A stretch of 61,118 nucleotides of DNA from Clostridia bacterium (GCA_017547805.1 JAFYOR010000068.1:1-61118), one strand, 5' to 3'. Positions 33,102 to 42,724 are shown, numbered from the stretch's first letter. The notes: generated from the sequence alone by a model not told the origin. A program made the numbers and translations.

Positions 33102-34273
33102 GTATGAATCAACACAGCAGCATGCCCACGGGCGGCCGCAGGCCGCTGACCCGCGCGGAACGAAAGCGCCTGATTGCGGCGCAGGAAAAGCGCAGCCGCA
33201 GAAAACTCCTCATCACCGCCGCCATCATCTTTGCGCTGCTGGCGGTCGGCTTCCTCTTTTCCAGCATTCAGATTGACCGCATCGGCGCCTACAACCAGCA
33301 GGTGCAGGACGGTCTGATCGAGGGCACCGTCAACAACGATATCTCCGTGTATATGTTCGTGCGCGTGATCGTCATCGCGCTTGCCGCAGTGCTCGCGCTG
33401 TATCTGCTGGTCCGGCTCATCAATCCCAAGCGCCGCAAGCCCAACCGCAGCTTCTGGGGCGATCTGTTCATCTATTCGATCATGCTGCTCTTCGCTGCCG
33501 CGATGGCTTTCCCGCTGGTTTTCTCCGTCGCCTCGTCCTTAAAGCCGCTGGACGAGCTCTTCCGCTTTCCCCCGCGCGTATTTCCGCAGCACATGACGCT
33601 GGATAACTATCTGGATCTGCTCGTCGTGCTGGGACAAAGCTGGGTGCCGTTCTCCCGCTATCTGATGAACACCGTGTTCATCACCTTCGTGGGTACGCTG
33701 GGACACGTGATGATCGCCTCGATGGCGGCGTTCGTGCTGGCGAAATACGACTTCCCCGGCGGTAAGTTCTTCTTCAGCGTCGTCGTCACCGCGCTCATGT
33801 TCTCCGGCTATGTCACCGGCATCCCCAACTACATCATCATGAGCCGCATGAACATGATCGATACCTACTGGGCCGTTCTCCTGCCGGCGTTCGCCGCGCC
33901 GATCGGCCTGTTCCTGATGAAGCAGTTCATGGAGGGCATCCCGGACGCGCTGATCGAAGCGGCCGAAATCGACGGCGCCAGCCAGATGCGCATCTTTCTG
34001 AGCATCGTGATGCCCAACGTCAAGCCCGCATGGCTGACGATCATCATCTTCTCCGTTCAGAACCTTTGGAACACCAACGCCGCCACCGTCATCTATTCGG
34101 AAAACAAAAAGACGCTGGTTTACGCGCTGCAGCAGATTCAGGCCGGCGGCATCGCCCGAACCGGTCTGGCGGCAGCCGTCACCGTCATCGTGATGGTGGT
34201 GCCCATCACCATTTTCATCCTGTCCCAAAGCCAGATTCTTGAAACAATGGCCAGCTCCGGCATCAAGGACTAA
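33098..34273 (+). CDS. CUT1 ABC transporter permease with N-terminal two-helix extension
   Basis: 391 residues, about 100 longer than usual. Residues about 28-48 and 80-100 are two extra hydrophobic helices (KLLITAAIIFALLAVGFLF; VIVIALAAVLALYLLVRLI) separated by a short external segment, before the normal six-helix permease (from about 110). The EAA loop is EAAEIDGASQMRIFLSIVMP. The start ATG overlaps the stop of the previous permease. The extension is basic at its start (RRPLTRAERKRLIAAQEKRS) and might interact with another membrane protein of this locus, such as the YIP1-family protein; that is speculation. Confidence 0.88.
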   Translation: MSMNQHSSMPTGGRRPLTRAERKRLIAAQEKRSRRKLLITAAIIFALLAVGFLFSSIQIDRIGAYNQQVQDGLIEGTVNNDISVYMFVRVIVIALAAVLALYLLVRLINPKRRKPNRSFWGDLFIYSIMLLFAAAMAFPLVFSVASSLKPLDELFRFPPRVFPQHMTLDNYLDLLVVLGQSWVPFSRYLMNTVFITFVGTLGHVMIASMAAFVLAKYDFPGGKFFFSVVVTALMFSGYVTGIPNYIIMSRMNMIDTYWAVLLPAFAAPIGLFLMKQFMEGIPDALIEAAEIDGASQMRIFLSIVMPNVKPAWLTIIIFSVQNLWNTNAATVIYSENKKTLVYALQQIQAGGIARTGLAAAVTVIVMVVPITIFILSQSQILETMASSGIKD

Positions 34274-34306
34274 GGCAAGGCACATGAACAGACAGGAGGA
34301 AATGCC

Positions 34307-35809
34307 ATGAAAACGATCATCCGACTCATTTCGCTTCTTCTGCTCCTCGCGCTGCCATGCGCCGCGCTGGCAGCCAAGGACGGATATCACACCTCGTACA
34401 CCTATAACTATGACTACTGGGGCGACATCCGCGAATCGCCCGACGCCTATAAGGTCAATCAGGTGCTCTACAGCAGCACGCTCGGTCTTGAAACGCCCAT
34501 GCGCCGGCCGCAGAGCCTGTTCGTGCGCGGCAATATGCTTTACGTCTGCGATACCGGCAACAACCGGATTCTGGAGATCGCGCGCGAAGGCGATGTGTTC
34601 ACCCTTGTGCGCATCATCGATTCCGTCAGCGGCACGACGCCGTCCACCTTCAACAGCCCCAGCGACGTCGCCGTGGATGAAGAAGGCTGTCTCTACGTCT
34701 GCGACACGCAGAACAACCGCGTGATCAAGATGGACGCCCAGCTCAATTTCATCCGCGAATACACCAAGCCGGACGACTCCACTTTCGACCAGAACCTCAG
34801 CTTCCTGCCGCGCCGTCTGGCGGTTGATTCCTCCGGCCGCGTGTTCGTGCTGGCCACCAACGTCAACAAGGGCATCATCAAGTACGACACCGACGGCAGC
34901 TTCACCGGCTTCACCGGCGCCAATCCCGTCTCCGTGAGCATGTGGGATTACGTGTGGAAGATGTTCTTCACCACAAAAGCCCAGCGCGCCCAGCAGGAAT
35001 CCTTTGTTCCCACGGAATACGAAAACATCTGCATCGACAAGGAAGGCTTCCTCTTTGCCACCAACACCAACTTTGAGGAATACGACCTGCTTGTCGACGG
35101 CGCCAAGCCCATCCGCCGCCTGAACAGCATCGGCAACGACATTCTCATCAAGAACGACCATTACGCGCCTGTGGGCGACCTGCAGTGGGTGGAGCAAAGC
35201 ATCGACAAGGGTCCCTCCAAGTTCAAGGATATTACCGTCTTTGACAACGGCGTATACGTCGCCTTTGACCGCACGCGCGGCCGTCTCTTCGGCTACGATC
35301 CGCAGGGCATCATGCTCTGGGCCTTCGGCAACAAGGACAACAGCGCCGGCTCGTTCCTCGCCCCCGTCTCCCTTGAGCATATGGGACAGGACCTTCTGGC
35401 GCTGGATGAAAACGGCGCAAGCATCACCGTCTTCTCCGTCACGCAGTACGGCAGCCTGATTTACGAGGCGCTTGACCAGTATCTCACCGGTCAATACGAC
35501 GAATCCGCCGACACATGGAGCGAAGTGCTCCGCTTCAATGCCAATTACTCTCCGGCATATGTGGGCATGGGCCGCGCCATGATGCGCCAGGAGAACTACG
35601 GCGAGGCGATGGACTATTTCAAGATGGCATTTGACCGGGAAAACTACGGCCGCGCCTACCGCTATTTCCGCAAGGAACTCGTCGAGGACAACATCGTCAT
35701 CCTTGCCGTCGGCGTGGCGGCGCTGCTGATTGTGCCGCTCATTCTGGGCGGCGTGAAGGGTATGAAGAGGGAGGTGGAAGAGCATGAACGCAAGAAGCAC
35801 CGGCGATAA
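34307..35809 (+). CDS. NHL-repeat beta-propeller protein with C-terminal TPR and membrane anchor
   Basis: 500 residues. Signal sequence 1-22 (ending ALA-A), then NHL-type repeats: VRGNMLYVCDTGNNRILEI, EEGCLYVCDTQNNRVIKM, DSSGRVFVLATNVNKGIIKY, and weaker ones to about 375. A TPR-like helical pair follows (about 385-450: YSPAYVGMGRAMMRQENYG), then a transmembrane helix (about 463-482) and a basic tail. The likely topology is a propeller outside the cell held by the C-terminal helix. NHL propellers bind proteins or glycans. It lies between transporter genes and overlaps the YIP1-family gene by 26 nt. It may be a scaffold for the transporter or glycan; function not known. Confidence 0.8.
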   Translation: MKTIIRLISLLLLLALPCAALAAKDGYHTSYTYNYDYWGDIRESPDAYKVNQVLYSSTLGLETPMRRPQSLFVRGNMLYVCDTGNNRILEIAREGDVFTLVRIIDSVSGTTPSTFNSPSDVAVDEEGCLYVCDTQNNRVIKMDAQLNFIREYTKPDDSTFDQNLSFLPRRLAVDSSGRVFVLATNVNKGIIKYDTDGSFTGFTGANPVSVSMWDYVWKMFFTTKAQRAQQESFVPTEYENICIDKEGFLFATNTNFEEYDLLVDGAKPIRRLNSIGNDILIKNDHYAPVGDLQWVEQSIDKGPSKFKDITVFDNGVYVAFDRTRGRLFGYDPQGIMLWAFGNKDNSAGSFLAPVSLEHMGQDLLALDENGASITVFSVTQYGSLIYEALDQYLTGQYDESADTWSEVLRFNANYSPAYVGMGRAMMRQENYGEAMDYFKMAFDRENYGRAYRYFRKELVEDNIVILAVGVAALLIVPLILGGVKGMKREVEEHERKKHRR

Positions 35810-36458
35810 GCGCAGCATGCCGCAGGGGATGAGCAGGTATCTTGATTCCATCCGCTATGCGTGGCACGTCATCTTCCGCCCGTTTGACGGCTTCTGGGAT
35901 CTGGTGCACGAGCGGCGCGGAACGCTTGCCGCGGCGCACACGTTCCTTTTCCTCTTCCTGCTCACCCGCATCCTCAAGCTGATGTTCACGAATTTCCAGT
36001 TCATCGACGTCCCGCTGCAGTATATCAATATCTATGAGCAGTGCTTCTCCCTGCTGATTCCCTTCCTCATCCTGTGCCTGTCCAACTGGTGCCTGTCCAC
36101 CCTGTTTGACGGCAAAGGACATTTCCGGGATATCTACATGGCGATGTGCTACGCGCTCGTTCCGTACATCCTCATCCAGCTGCCGATGATCCTCGTGAGC
36201 AACATGATCTCCTTTGACGAAGCCGCCTACTACAGCGTCATGATCAGCATCTCCATCCTCTGGAGCGGCTATCTGGTGTTTGTCGGCCTGCTGGAAATCC
36301 ACGACTACACGCCGCTCAAGACGCTGATCTTCATCGGCGCAACGATCTTCGGCGCGATGGTCATTCTGTTCCTGATTCTCGTATTCTTCAGCCTGCTCAG
36401 CGATGCGCTGGCGTTCTTCATCTCCCTGTATCGCGAAATCGCGTTCAGGCTGTACTGA
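35784..36458 (+). CDS. YIP1-family integral membrane protein
   Basis: 224 residues with about five transmembrane helices (for example TFLFLFLLTRILKLMF, LLIPFLILCLSNWCLSTLF, MCYALVPYILIQLPMILV). The pattern (polar N-terminus, DGFWDLVHERRGTL, then the helices) is that of bacterial YIP1-family proteins. These are seen beside sugar transporters in other Bacillota, from memory, but have no defined role. The gene overlaps the end of the NHL gene and is followed after 13 nt by the large DUF5696-like gene, so a single membrane assembly is possible. Confidence 0.75.
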   Translation: MNARSTGDKRSMPQGMSRYLDSIRYAWHVIFRPFDGFWDLVHERRGTLAAAHTFLFLFLLTRILKLMFTNFQFIDVPLQYINIYEQCFSLLIPFLILCLSNWCLSTLFDGKGHFRDIYMAMCYALVPYILIQLPMILVSNMISFDEAAYYSVMISISILWSGYLVFVGLLEIHDYTPLKTLIFIGATIFGAMVILFLILVFFSLLSDALAFFISLYREIAFRLY

Positions 36459-36471
36459 GGAGGGATCAATC

Positions 36472-39060
36472 ATGCGCAAGAAAAAAAGCTGGTTTGGCAT
36501 CCTGTTCCCGTGGCTGCTTTGTGCCGCCCTCCTCGCCGCGCTCGTCTTCTTTGTGCTCATTCCGCTGTATGCGCCGCAGGCCGGCTCCGAGCTGCCCGCG
36601 CCGGTGATCTCTTTCTATGACGGCGGCAAGAAGCCCTATGTCATGGAAAACGAGCATCTTCTCTTTGAGCTGGATCCCAAGACCACGCAGTTCACCCTGA
36701 CGGAAAAGGCGAGCGGCCGCGTCTGGCGATCCAACCCGGAAAACGCCGCTGCCGACGAAAAGGCAAAGAACAGCGCAGCCAACCGCGGCGTGCTGCAGTC
36801 GACGCTGGTCGTCACCTATTCCTCCGCCGACGGCGTCATCGACTACAACAACTACCAGTACGGCATTGAAAACGGCAACTACCTCATCGAGCCGCAGGAG
36901 GACGGTTCCATCGACGTCATCTATTCCATCGGCAAGATCGAAAAGACCTACATGTTGCCCACCGCCATCACGGTGGAACGGTTTGAAAAGTTCACCGGCG
37001 AAATGGCCAAAGCCAAAGCCAGCCGCGTCAAGAAGGTCTACACGCAATACACGCCGGAAAAGGTCGCCGCCATGAAGGAGGATGAGCGGACCGCGCTGCT
37101 GGCGCTCTACCCCGAAGCCGCCAACCAGCCGCTCTATGTGCTCATCGCCAGCACGAAGGAAAGCAACAAGGAATCCATCGCGGAGATCTTCGCCGCCGCC
37201 GGCTACACGCAGGAAGACTACGACTTTGACATGCAGCTGGTCGCCGGCAGGGCGGAGAGCACCAATCCCGTCTTCAACGTCACCATTTCCTATGCGCTTG
37301 ACGGGGAGGATTTCCTCGTTGAGGTGCCCTACGACAGCATCCGCTGCCGCACGGAGTATCCTATTACCCACTTGACCGTGCTGCCCATGTTCGGCGCAGC
37401 CGGCGCTCAGGAAGAGGGCTTCATGCTCGTGCCGGACGGCGGCGGCGCGCTGATCCGCTACAACAACGGCAAGCTCAACCAGAATAGCTATTTTGCCAAC
37501 ATGTACGGCTGGGATTACGCCATGGCCCGCAACGAGGTCGTCAGCGAAACCAAGTGCGCCTTCCCCGTCTTCGGCATGACGGGCGGCGGCGGTTCCTTCC
37601 TGTGCATTCTGGAGGGCGCAGCTTCCTACGCCGGCATTCAGGCGGATATTTCCATGCGCTACAACAGCTATAACTGGGCGTGCGCGAAATACCACGTCCT
37701 GCATAGCGACCGCTATAACGTATCCGCCAAGACCGAGCGTCTGGTGTATATGTTCGAAAAGGAAATCCCGGAGGATACCATCTCCCAGCGCTACCGCTTC
37801 GTCGACAGCGACGACTACGCGGACATGGCCGTGGCCTACGGCGACTACCTGCGCGAAACGACGCCGGAATATGCCGACGCCCTCAGCGGGGAAATGCCCG
37901 TATCCGTGGAGCTGGTCGGCGCCATCGACAAAACCGTGGTCAAGCTGGGCATGCCGGTGGATTCCATCGTCCCTGTGACCACCTTCAAGGAGGCGCAGGA
38001 GATCCTCAATGCGCTTGACGGCATGGCTGCCGGAAACCTCAGCGTGCGCATGGCGGGCTGGGCCAACGGCGGCGTGACGCAGACAGCGCTGACAAAGGTC
38101 AAGCCTGTTCGCCAGATCGGCGGCGGCAAGGGCATGGACGCGCTGATCGAAAGCGCCAATGCGCTGGGCATTCCGCTCTGTTTTGATGGCATCTCCTGCT
38201 TTGTCTACGACAGCGGTCTGCTGGAGGGCTTCATCCCCTTCCGCGATGCAGCGCGCTACACCACGCGCGAGCAGGTGGATATCCAGCCCTATTCCATCAT
38301 CACCTATCAGCCGGAGCACTGGCGCGACTTCTTCTATCTGGTCAAGCCCGAATACGCAAAGACCGGCGCTGACAACCTGATCGCCGCGCTGGAGAAAAAG
38401 AACGCGTCGGGCGTCGCCTTCCGCGATATCGGCTCCCTGCTCAGCGGCGACTACAACCCAAGAAACACCACCACCCGCGAGCAGGTCAAGCAGATGAACA
38501 TCGACACGCTGGTCAAGGCGCGCGATTCCATCGGTTACGTCATGATCCGCGAAGGCTTTGACTATGCCGCGCCCTATGCCGATCTGATCACGGACATGGA
38601 GCTCGCCGGCGCTGGCTATTCCATTCTGGATGAAGCCGTTCCCTTCTATCAGATTGCGCTGCACGGCGCAGTCCAGTATACCGGCAAGCCGCTGAATCTC
38701 GCCCGGGACTTCACGCAGGAGCTGCTGCGCTGCGCGGAATACGGCGCGGGATTGAACTTCACGTTCATGGCGGAGGATACGAAGGTCCTTCAGGACACCG
38801 TCCATTCCGGCTACTACGGCGCCTCCTACGCCCAGTGGAAGAACGAGGCGGCGGAGCTGATCGCCAGCTACCAAAGCGTGATGTCCGGCTTGAACAGCGT
38901 GCGCATCACCGGGCATGAGGTGCTTGCAAGCGGCGTGCGCATGACCGTCTATGAAAACGGCGCGCGTGTTTTCGTCAACTACACCCAGCAGGATTATGCG
39001 GCGGACGGCGTCACCGTCCCAGCCCGCAGCTATCTCGTGACAGGAGGTGACGCGCAGTGA
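36472..39060 (+). CDS. Large membrane-anchored DUF5696-like protein, possible glycoside hydrolase
   Basis: 862 residues. An N-terminal anchor (about 9-32) is followed by a beta-rich region (about 40-385: ENEHLLFELDPKTTQFTLTE, ASGRVWRSNPEN, LVPDGGGALIRYNNGK) and a region from about 480 to 790 that looks like a TIM barrel. Motifs there include GIPLCFDGISCF, VAFRDIGSLLSGDYN, SIGYVMIREGFDYAAPYADL and YSILDEAVPFYQIALHG. I match it from memory to DUF5696 proteins that occur with YIP1, NHL and CUT1 genes. The layout recalls GH101/GH129-type enzymes, so an uncharacterised cell-surface hydrolase is a fair guess; Asp and Glu of the last two motifs are candidate catalytic residues. The GTG of the next permease overlaps its stop (GTGA). 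Confidence 0.7.
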   Translation: MRKKKSWFGILFPWLLCAALLAALVFFVLIPLYAPQAGSELPAPVISFYDGGKKPYVMENEHLLFELDPKTTQFTLTEKASGRVWRSNPENAAADEKAKNSAANRGVLQSTLVVTYSSADGVIDYNNYQYGIENGNYLIEPQEDGSIDVIYSIGKIEKTYMLPTAITVERFEKFTGEMAKAKASRVKKVYTQYTPEKVAAMKEDERTALLALYPEAANQPLYVLIASTKESNKESIAEIFAAAGYTQEDYDFDMQLVAGRAESTNPVFNVTISYALDGEDFLVEVPYDSIRCRTEYPITHLTVLPMFGAAGAQEEGFMLVPDGGGALIRYNNGKLNQNSYFANMYGWDYAMARNEVVSETKCAFPVFGMTGGGGSFLCILEGAASYAGIQADISMRYNSYNWACAKYHVLHSDRYNVSAKTERLVYMFEKEIPEDTISQRYRFVDSDDYADMAVAYGDYLRETTPEYADALSGEMPVSVELVGAIDKTVVKLGMPVDSIVPVTTFKEAQEILNALDGMAAGNLSVRMAGWANGGVTQTALTKVKPVRQIGGGKGMDALIESANALGIPLCFDGISCFVYDSGLLEGFIPFRDAARYTTREQVDIQPYSIITYQPEHWRDFFYLVKPEYAKTGADNLIAALEKKNASGVAFRDIGSLLSGDYNPRNTTTREQVKQMNIDTLVKARDSIGYVMIREGFDYAAPYADLITDMELAGAGYSILDEAVPFYQIALHGAVQYTGKPLNLARDFTQELLRCAEYGAGLNFTFMAEDTKVLQDTVHSGYYGASYAQWKNEAAELIASYQSVMSGLNSVRITGHEVLASGVRMTVYENGARVFVNYTQQDYAADGVTVPARSYLVTGGDAQ

Positions 39061-40034
39061 CCAATGCCCCGCTCAATGCGCCCCGCCGCGGGCAGTGGAC
39101 GTTCACGGAATCCATCTGCATGTTTATCCCCGGCACCTCCTTTTACAAAACCATGCGCGCGCGCAACGCGCGCCGCGGCGTGCTGTTCATTCTGCCGTTC
39201 ATCACCGGCTTCCTGGTCTTCATGCTGCGTCCGCTGCTGCAGTCGCTCGTCATGAGTATGAGCAGCATCAACATCTCGCAGACCGACTGGCCCTTCGTGG
39301 GACTGGAAAACTACAAGTACGCGCTGAGCGTCGATCCGTATTTCAACCAGTATCTTGTCGAGGAGATTCCGCGCATGGCAATCAACGCCGTGGCGACGCT
39401 GGTTATTTCCTTCGTCATCGCGGTCATCCTCAATCAGGAATTCAAGGGCAGAACGCTGGCGCGCGCCATCTTCTTCCTGCCGGTGATTCTCGCCTCGGGC
39501 GTTCTGCCGGGCATTGAATCCCAGAATGAATTCTACAACATGATGCAGGGTCTTGCGCAGGAGGTCGCCAACGCCTCCGGCGTGGATCTCTCCGCCGCGC
39601 TTGAGGATCTGCTCACCGTGTCCGGCATCGGCGGCGGCCTGTTTGACATCCTGTTCACCATGATCGATTCGGTTTACGACATCGTCATGGCCAGCGGCAT
39701 TCAGATCATCGTCTTCCTCTCCGGTCTTCAGGCCATCTCCCCCTCGCTGTACGAGGCGGCGGATGTGGAAGGCTGCACGGCGTGGGAATCCTTCTGGAAG
39801 ATCACCTTCCCGATGGTCAGCCCGCTTTTGCTGGTCAACTGCATCTATACCATCATCGACTTCTTCATGAAGAACGATAACCGCGTGATGGAGCGCATCA
39901 ACGAGGTCATGTACAGCCAGTTCCGCTTCGGCGAAAGCTCCGCCATGAGCTGGATCTACTTCGGCATCGCGCTGCTCTTCATCGCCGTCAGCGCCTTCAT
40001 CATTTCCAAGGGGGTGCACTACTATGAAGACTGA
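39057..40034 (+). CDS. CUT1 ABC transporter permease with long external loop
   Basis: 325 residues, start GTG overlapping the previous stop. Six helices, first VLFILPFITGFLVFMLRPLL, EAA loop EAADVEGCTAWESFWKITFP. Between helices 3 and 4 there is an insert of about 60 residues (ESQNEFYNMMQGLAQEVANA and onward) predicted to be outside; ordinary CUT1 permeases have a short loop here. It overlaps the partner permease gene by 11 nt. Together they are the second permease pair of the locus. Confidence 0.88.
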   Translation: MTNAPLNAPRRGQWTFTESICMFIPGTSFYKTMRARNARRGVLFILPFITGFLVFMLRPLLQSLVMSMSSINISQTDWPFVGLENYKYALSVDPYFNQYLVEEIPRMAINAVATLVISFVIAVILNQEFKGRTLARAIFFLPVILASGVLPGIESQNEFYNMMQGLAQEVANASGVDLSAALEDLLTVSGIGGGLFDILFTMIDSVYDIVMASGIQIIVFLSGLQAISPSLYEAADVEGCTAWESFWKITFPMVSPLLLVNCIYTIIDFFMKNDNRVMERINEVMYSQFRFGESSAMSWIYFGIALLFIAVSAFIISKGVHYYED

Positions 40035-41037
40035 TTCCATGCACAAGCCCGCCGGAAAATCCTTCCGCGAGCGCAACCGGCAGGCCGGCGGCTATCTGCT
40101 CGTTTCCAGGGCGAAAAGGATCACCGTTTCCGTCCTTCGCGCGCTGCTGCTCTTCGGTCTGTGCTTCATGATCATTCAGCCCCTGCTCATGCGTTTTGGC
40201 ACGAGCCTGATGCCGGAGAAGGATCTTTACGATTCCACCGTCGTTCTCCTGCCCAGAACGCCGACGCTGGACAACTACCGCATCGTGCTGACGCTGACGA
40301 ACTTCCCGACCTCGATGTTCAATACCCTGTGGACGTCGCTGCTGGTTTCCGTGTTTCAGGTGGCCTCCTGCACGCTGGTCGCCTACGGCTTCGCCCGCTA
40401 CGATTTCCCGCTCAAGAAATTCTGGTTCGGCTGCGTAGTCGCGCTGATCGTCATCCCGCCCCAGACCATCGCCACGGCGCTGTATATGAATTTCCAGCGC
40501 TTTGACATCTTCGGCATCTTCGAAGCGATACTGGGCAAGCCGCTGAATCTCCACGGCTCGCTCTCCCCGTATCTGCTGATGAGCATGACCTGCATGGGCC
40601 TGAAGAACGGGCTGTACATCTACATGCTGCGTCAGTTCTTCCGCGGCATCCCAAGATCCCTTGAAGAGGCGGCGTACGTGGACGGCTGCGGCACGCTGCA
40701 CACGTTTGTGCGCATCATGCTGCCGGGCGCAATGCCCACGATCATGAGCTGCTTCCTCTTCTCGTTTGTGTGGCAGTGGACGGACCTGTTCTATACCCGC
40801 AATTTCCTCGCCACCTCCGCGCGTCCGATCTTCTCCACCGAGCTTTCCACGATCGTCTCGCGCATGAGCCGCTACTTCTCCTCCGACGCCAGCAAGCCCA
40901 TCATCGTGCCGGCAGGACGCCAGCAGCAGCTCATTTCCATCGGTGTACTCATCTGCTGCATTCCGCTGATCATCCTTTACGTCTTCACGCAGCGCACATT
41001 CGTCAAGAGCATCATGCTTTCCGGTACAAAAGAGTAA
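40024..41037 (+). CDS. CUT1 ABC transporter permease (MalG type)
   Basis: 337 residues with six helices; the EAA loop is EEAAYVDGCGTLHTFVRIML. It forms the channel with the permease at 39057. The substrate-binding protein for this pair is probably the one at 41176, which has its own promoter in the 138-nt gap. The ATPase must come from elsewhere. Confidence 0.91.
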   Translation: MKTDSMHKPAGKSFRERNRQAGGYLLVSRAKRITVSVLRALLLFGLCFMIIQPLLMRFGTSLMPEKDLYDSTVVLLPRTPTLDNYRIVLTLTNFPTSMFNTLWTSLLVSVFQVASCTLVAYGFARYDFPLKKFWFGCVVALIVIPPQTIATALYMNFQRFDIFGIFEAILGKPLNLHGSLSPYLLMSMTCMGLKNGLYIYMLRQFFRGIPRSLEEAAYVDGCGTLHTFVRIMLPGAMPTIMSCFLFSFVWQWTDLFYTRNFLATSARPIFSTELSTIVSRMSRYFSSDASKPIIVPAGRQQQLISIGVLICCIPLIILYVFTQRTFVKSIMLSGTKE

Positions 41038-41054
41038 TTTTTACTAGAATTCTC

Positions 41055-41083
41055 TTGATATTTTAGTTAGGAAACATTATAAT
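41055..41083 (+). promoter_or_regulatory. Strong internal promoter of the second solute-binding protein
   Basis: TTGATA (41055-41060), 17 nt, perfect TATAAT (41078-41083). It allows the binding protein to be made in excess over the permeases, a common arrangement for importers. Confidence 0.8.
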
Positions 41084-41175
41084 ATAACCAAGTCTTCGGC
41101 GTTCTGTATTTGCATCTGTATGTATGCGGGTCGACAAAAGCATACATGTGGAAATAAATCATGGAGGGAAAATCT

Positions 41176-42531
41176 ATGAAGAAACTGTTTTCTCTGCTCC
41201 TGGCCGTCATGATGCTTTGCATGAGCTTCGCCGCTCTTGCTGAAGTGCCGGAAGGCTATCCCGAGATCAAAGAAGGCGTCGACCTTGGCGGCGCTGAAGT
41301 CTTCATCTACGACTACTGGACCGCCAGCGCTGACCGCAAGGCCGAACCGAACGAAGAAGAGCAGGCCCAGTATGACTACCGCGACTGGATCGAGGCGACC
41401 TACAACTGCAAGATCACCCAGATCCAGAAGGGCGACTGGACAACCAATGTTCAGGAGCTCATCAACTTCTGTACCGCTCCGGACGGCACCCTGTGCCTGT
41501 TCATCCTGCCGCCGGATTTCGTCGGCACCCCGATGGCCAATAACCTCTTCGCCGACTGGTCCAAGACCGACCTGATCGACCTGACCGCGGACAAGTGGAA
41601 CGCTTCCACCGTCGGCTTCATGACCAAGGCGGGCGGCGTCTACGGCGTTGCGACCGGCAACTCCGAGCCGCGTCAGTGCCTGTTCTTCAACAAGCGCGTG
41701 CTTGAAGAAGCCGGCATCGACTGGGAGACCATCTATGACATGCAGGCCGAAGGCACCTGGACCTGGGCTGCGTTTGAAGACATGCTCAAGCAGATCAACA
41801 AGGATACCGACAACGATGGCATCCTTGACATCTATGGCATGACCGGCAACAACAGCGACCTGTACCTCATGGGCGCGTTCTCCAACGGCGGCACCTTCTT
41901 CGCCTTTGACGAAGCGGGCAAGCTGACCATCACCGCGAACAGCGACGAGACCCTCGAAGGCCTCGCCTGGGCGAAGGAAATCTGGGCCAACTACGGCTAT
42001 CAGCAGCCGGCTGACGGTTCCTGGGATTACTTCAAGGATGCCTGGAAGCAGGGCTTCTGCGGCTTCTACATGTATCAGACCTACGGCGGCTTCAACGACA
42101 ACTCCGAAATGGCCGACATGGCTGACGAGTGGGGCTGCGTTGCTTTCCCGATGGGCCCGAAGGGCACGACCTATCTGAGCGTTACCAGCGACAACGTCAC
42201 CGTCATCCCGAACGTGTATGATGACGAGACCGTCGGCAAGCTGGCCCTGATCTATGATCTGTGGACCAATGCGACCCCGGGCTACGACGATGAATTCGGC
42301 TGGATCGGCAACAAGTACAACTTCACCGACGATCGCGCTGTTGACGAGACCTACGCCATGCTGCGCGAGCCGGAGCACTGTGCCTCCAACGCCGTCCTGT
42401 ACATCGGCTCCCTGAACGACGTTCTGGGCAGCCCGCTGCTCTGGCAGCTCGGCGGCGCCACCCCGCAGGAGCTGGTCGAAGCGGCCACCCCGGCCTGGCA
42501 GGCTCTGTGCGACACCTTCAACGCGAACTGA
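41176..42531 (+). CDS. ABC transporter sugar-binding protein
   Basis: 451 residues. Signal peptide MKKLFSLLLAVMMLCMSFAA ends ALA-E without a usable lipobox. The mature part is a family 1 solute-binding protein (ADRKAEPNEEEQAQYDYRDW, GVYGVATGNSEPRQCLFFNK, TWTWAAFEDMLKQINKDTDN), rich in Trp and Tyr as expected for sugar binding. The ATG at 41176 lies 7 nt after GGAGGG; an in-frame ATG five codons upstream contains that site and is less likely. It follows the permease pair at 39057-41037 and has its own promoter. Ligand unknown, perhaps a xylan fragment because a secreted GH10 follows. Confidence 0.92.
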   Translation: MKKLFSLLLAVMMLCMSFAALAEVPEGYPEIKEGVDLGGAEVFIYDYWTASADRKAEPNEEEQAQYDYRDWIEATYNCKITQIQKGDWTTNVQELINFCTAPDGTLCLFILPPDFVGTPMANNLFADWSKTDLIDLTADKWNASTVGFMTKAGGVYGVATGNSEPRQCLFFNKRVLEEAGIDWETIYDMQAEGTWTWAAFEDMLKQINKDTDNDGILDIYGMTGNNSDLYLMGAFSNGGTFFAFDEAGKLTITANSDETLEGLAWAKEIWANYGYQQPADGSWDYFKDAWKQGFCGFYMYQTYGGFNDNSEMADMADEWGCVAFPMGPKGTTYLSVTSDNVTVIPNVYDDETVGKLALIYDLWTNATPGYDDEFGWIGNKYNFTDDRAVDETYAMLREPEHCASNAVLYIGSLNDVLGSPLLWQLGGATPQELVEAATPAWQALCDTFNAN

Positions 42532-42665
42532 TCTTCGCCTGAACGGCTGATCGCCATATAGCAAAACCGGCATGCTGCCGGCGGCATCACCGACAAAAGC
42601 ACAGCAAGTCTCCATCTTTCGCGCACGAGGCCGATATTCTGAGATAAGATTTGCATAACAAAACC

Positions 42666-42695
42666 GGCCGCTGTGCTCATGCACAGCGGCCTTTC
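42666..42695 (+). terminator. Terminator after the second solute-binding protein
   Basis: GGCCGCTGTGC/GCACAGCGGCC stem with TCAT loop, then TTTCTT. It separates the transport locus from the GH10 gene, which begins 30 nt later. Confidence 0.85.
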
Positions 42696-42724
42696 TTGAA
42701 CATCCACCCACGGAGGACGATGAA

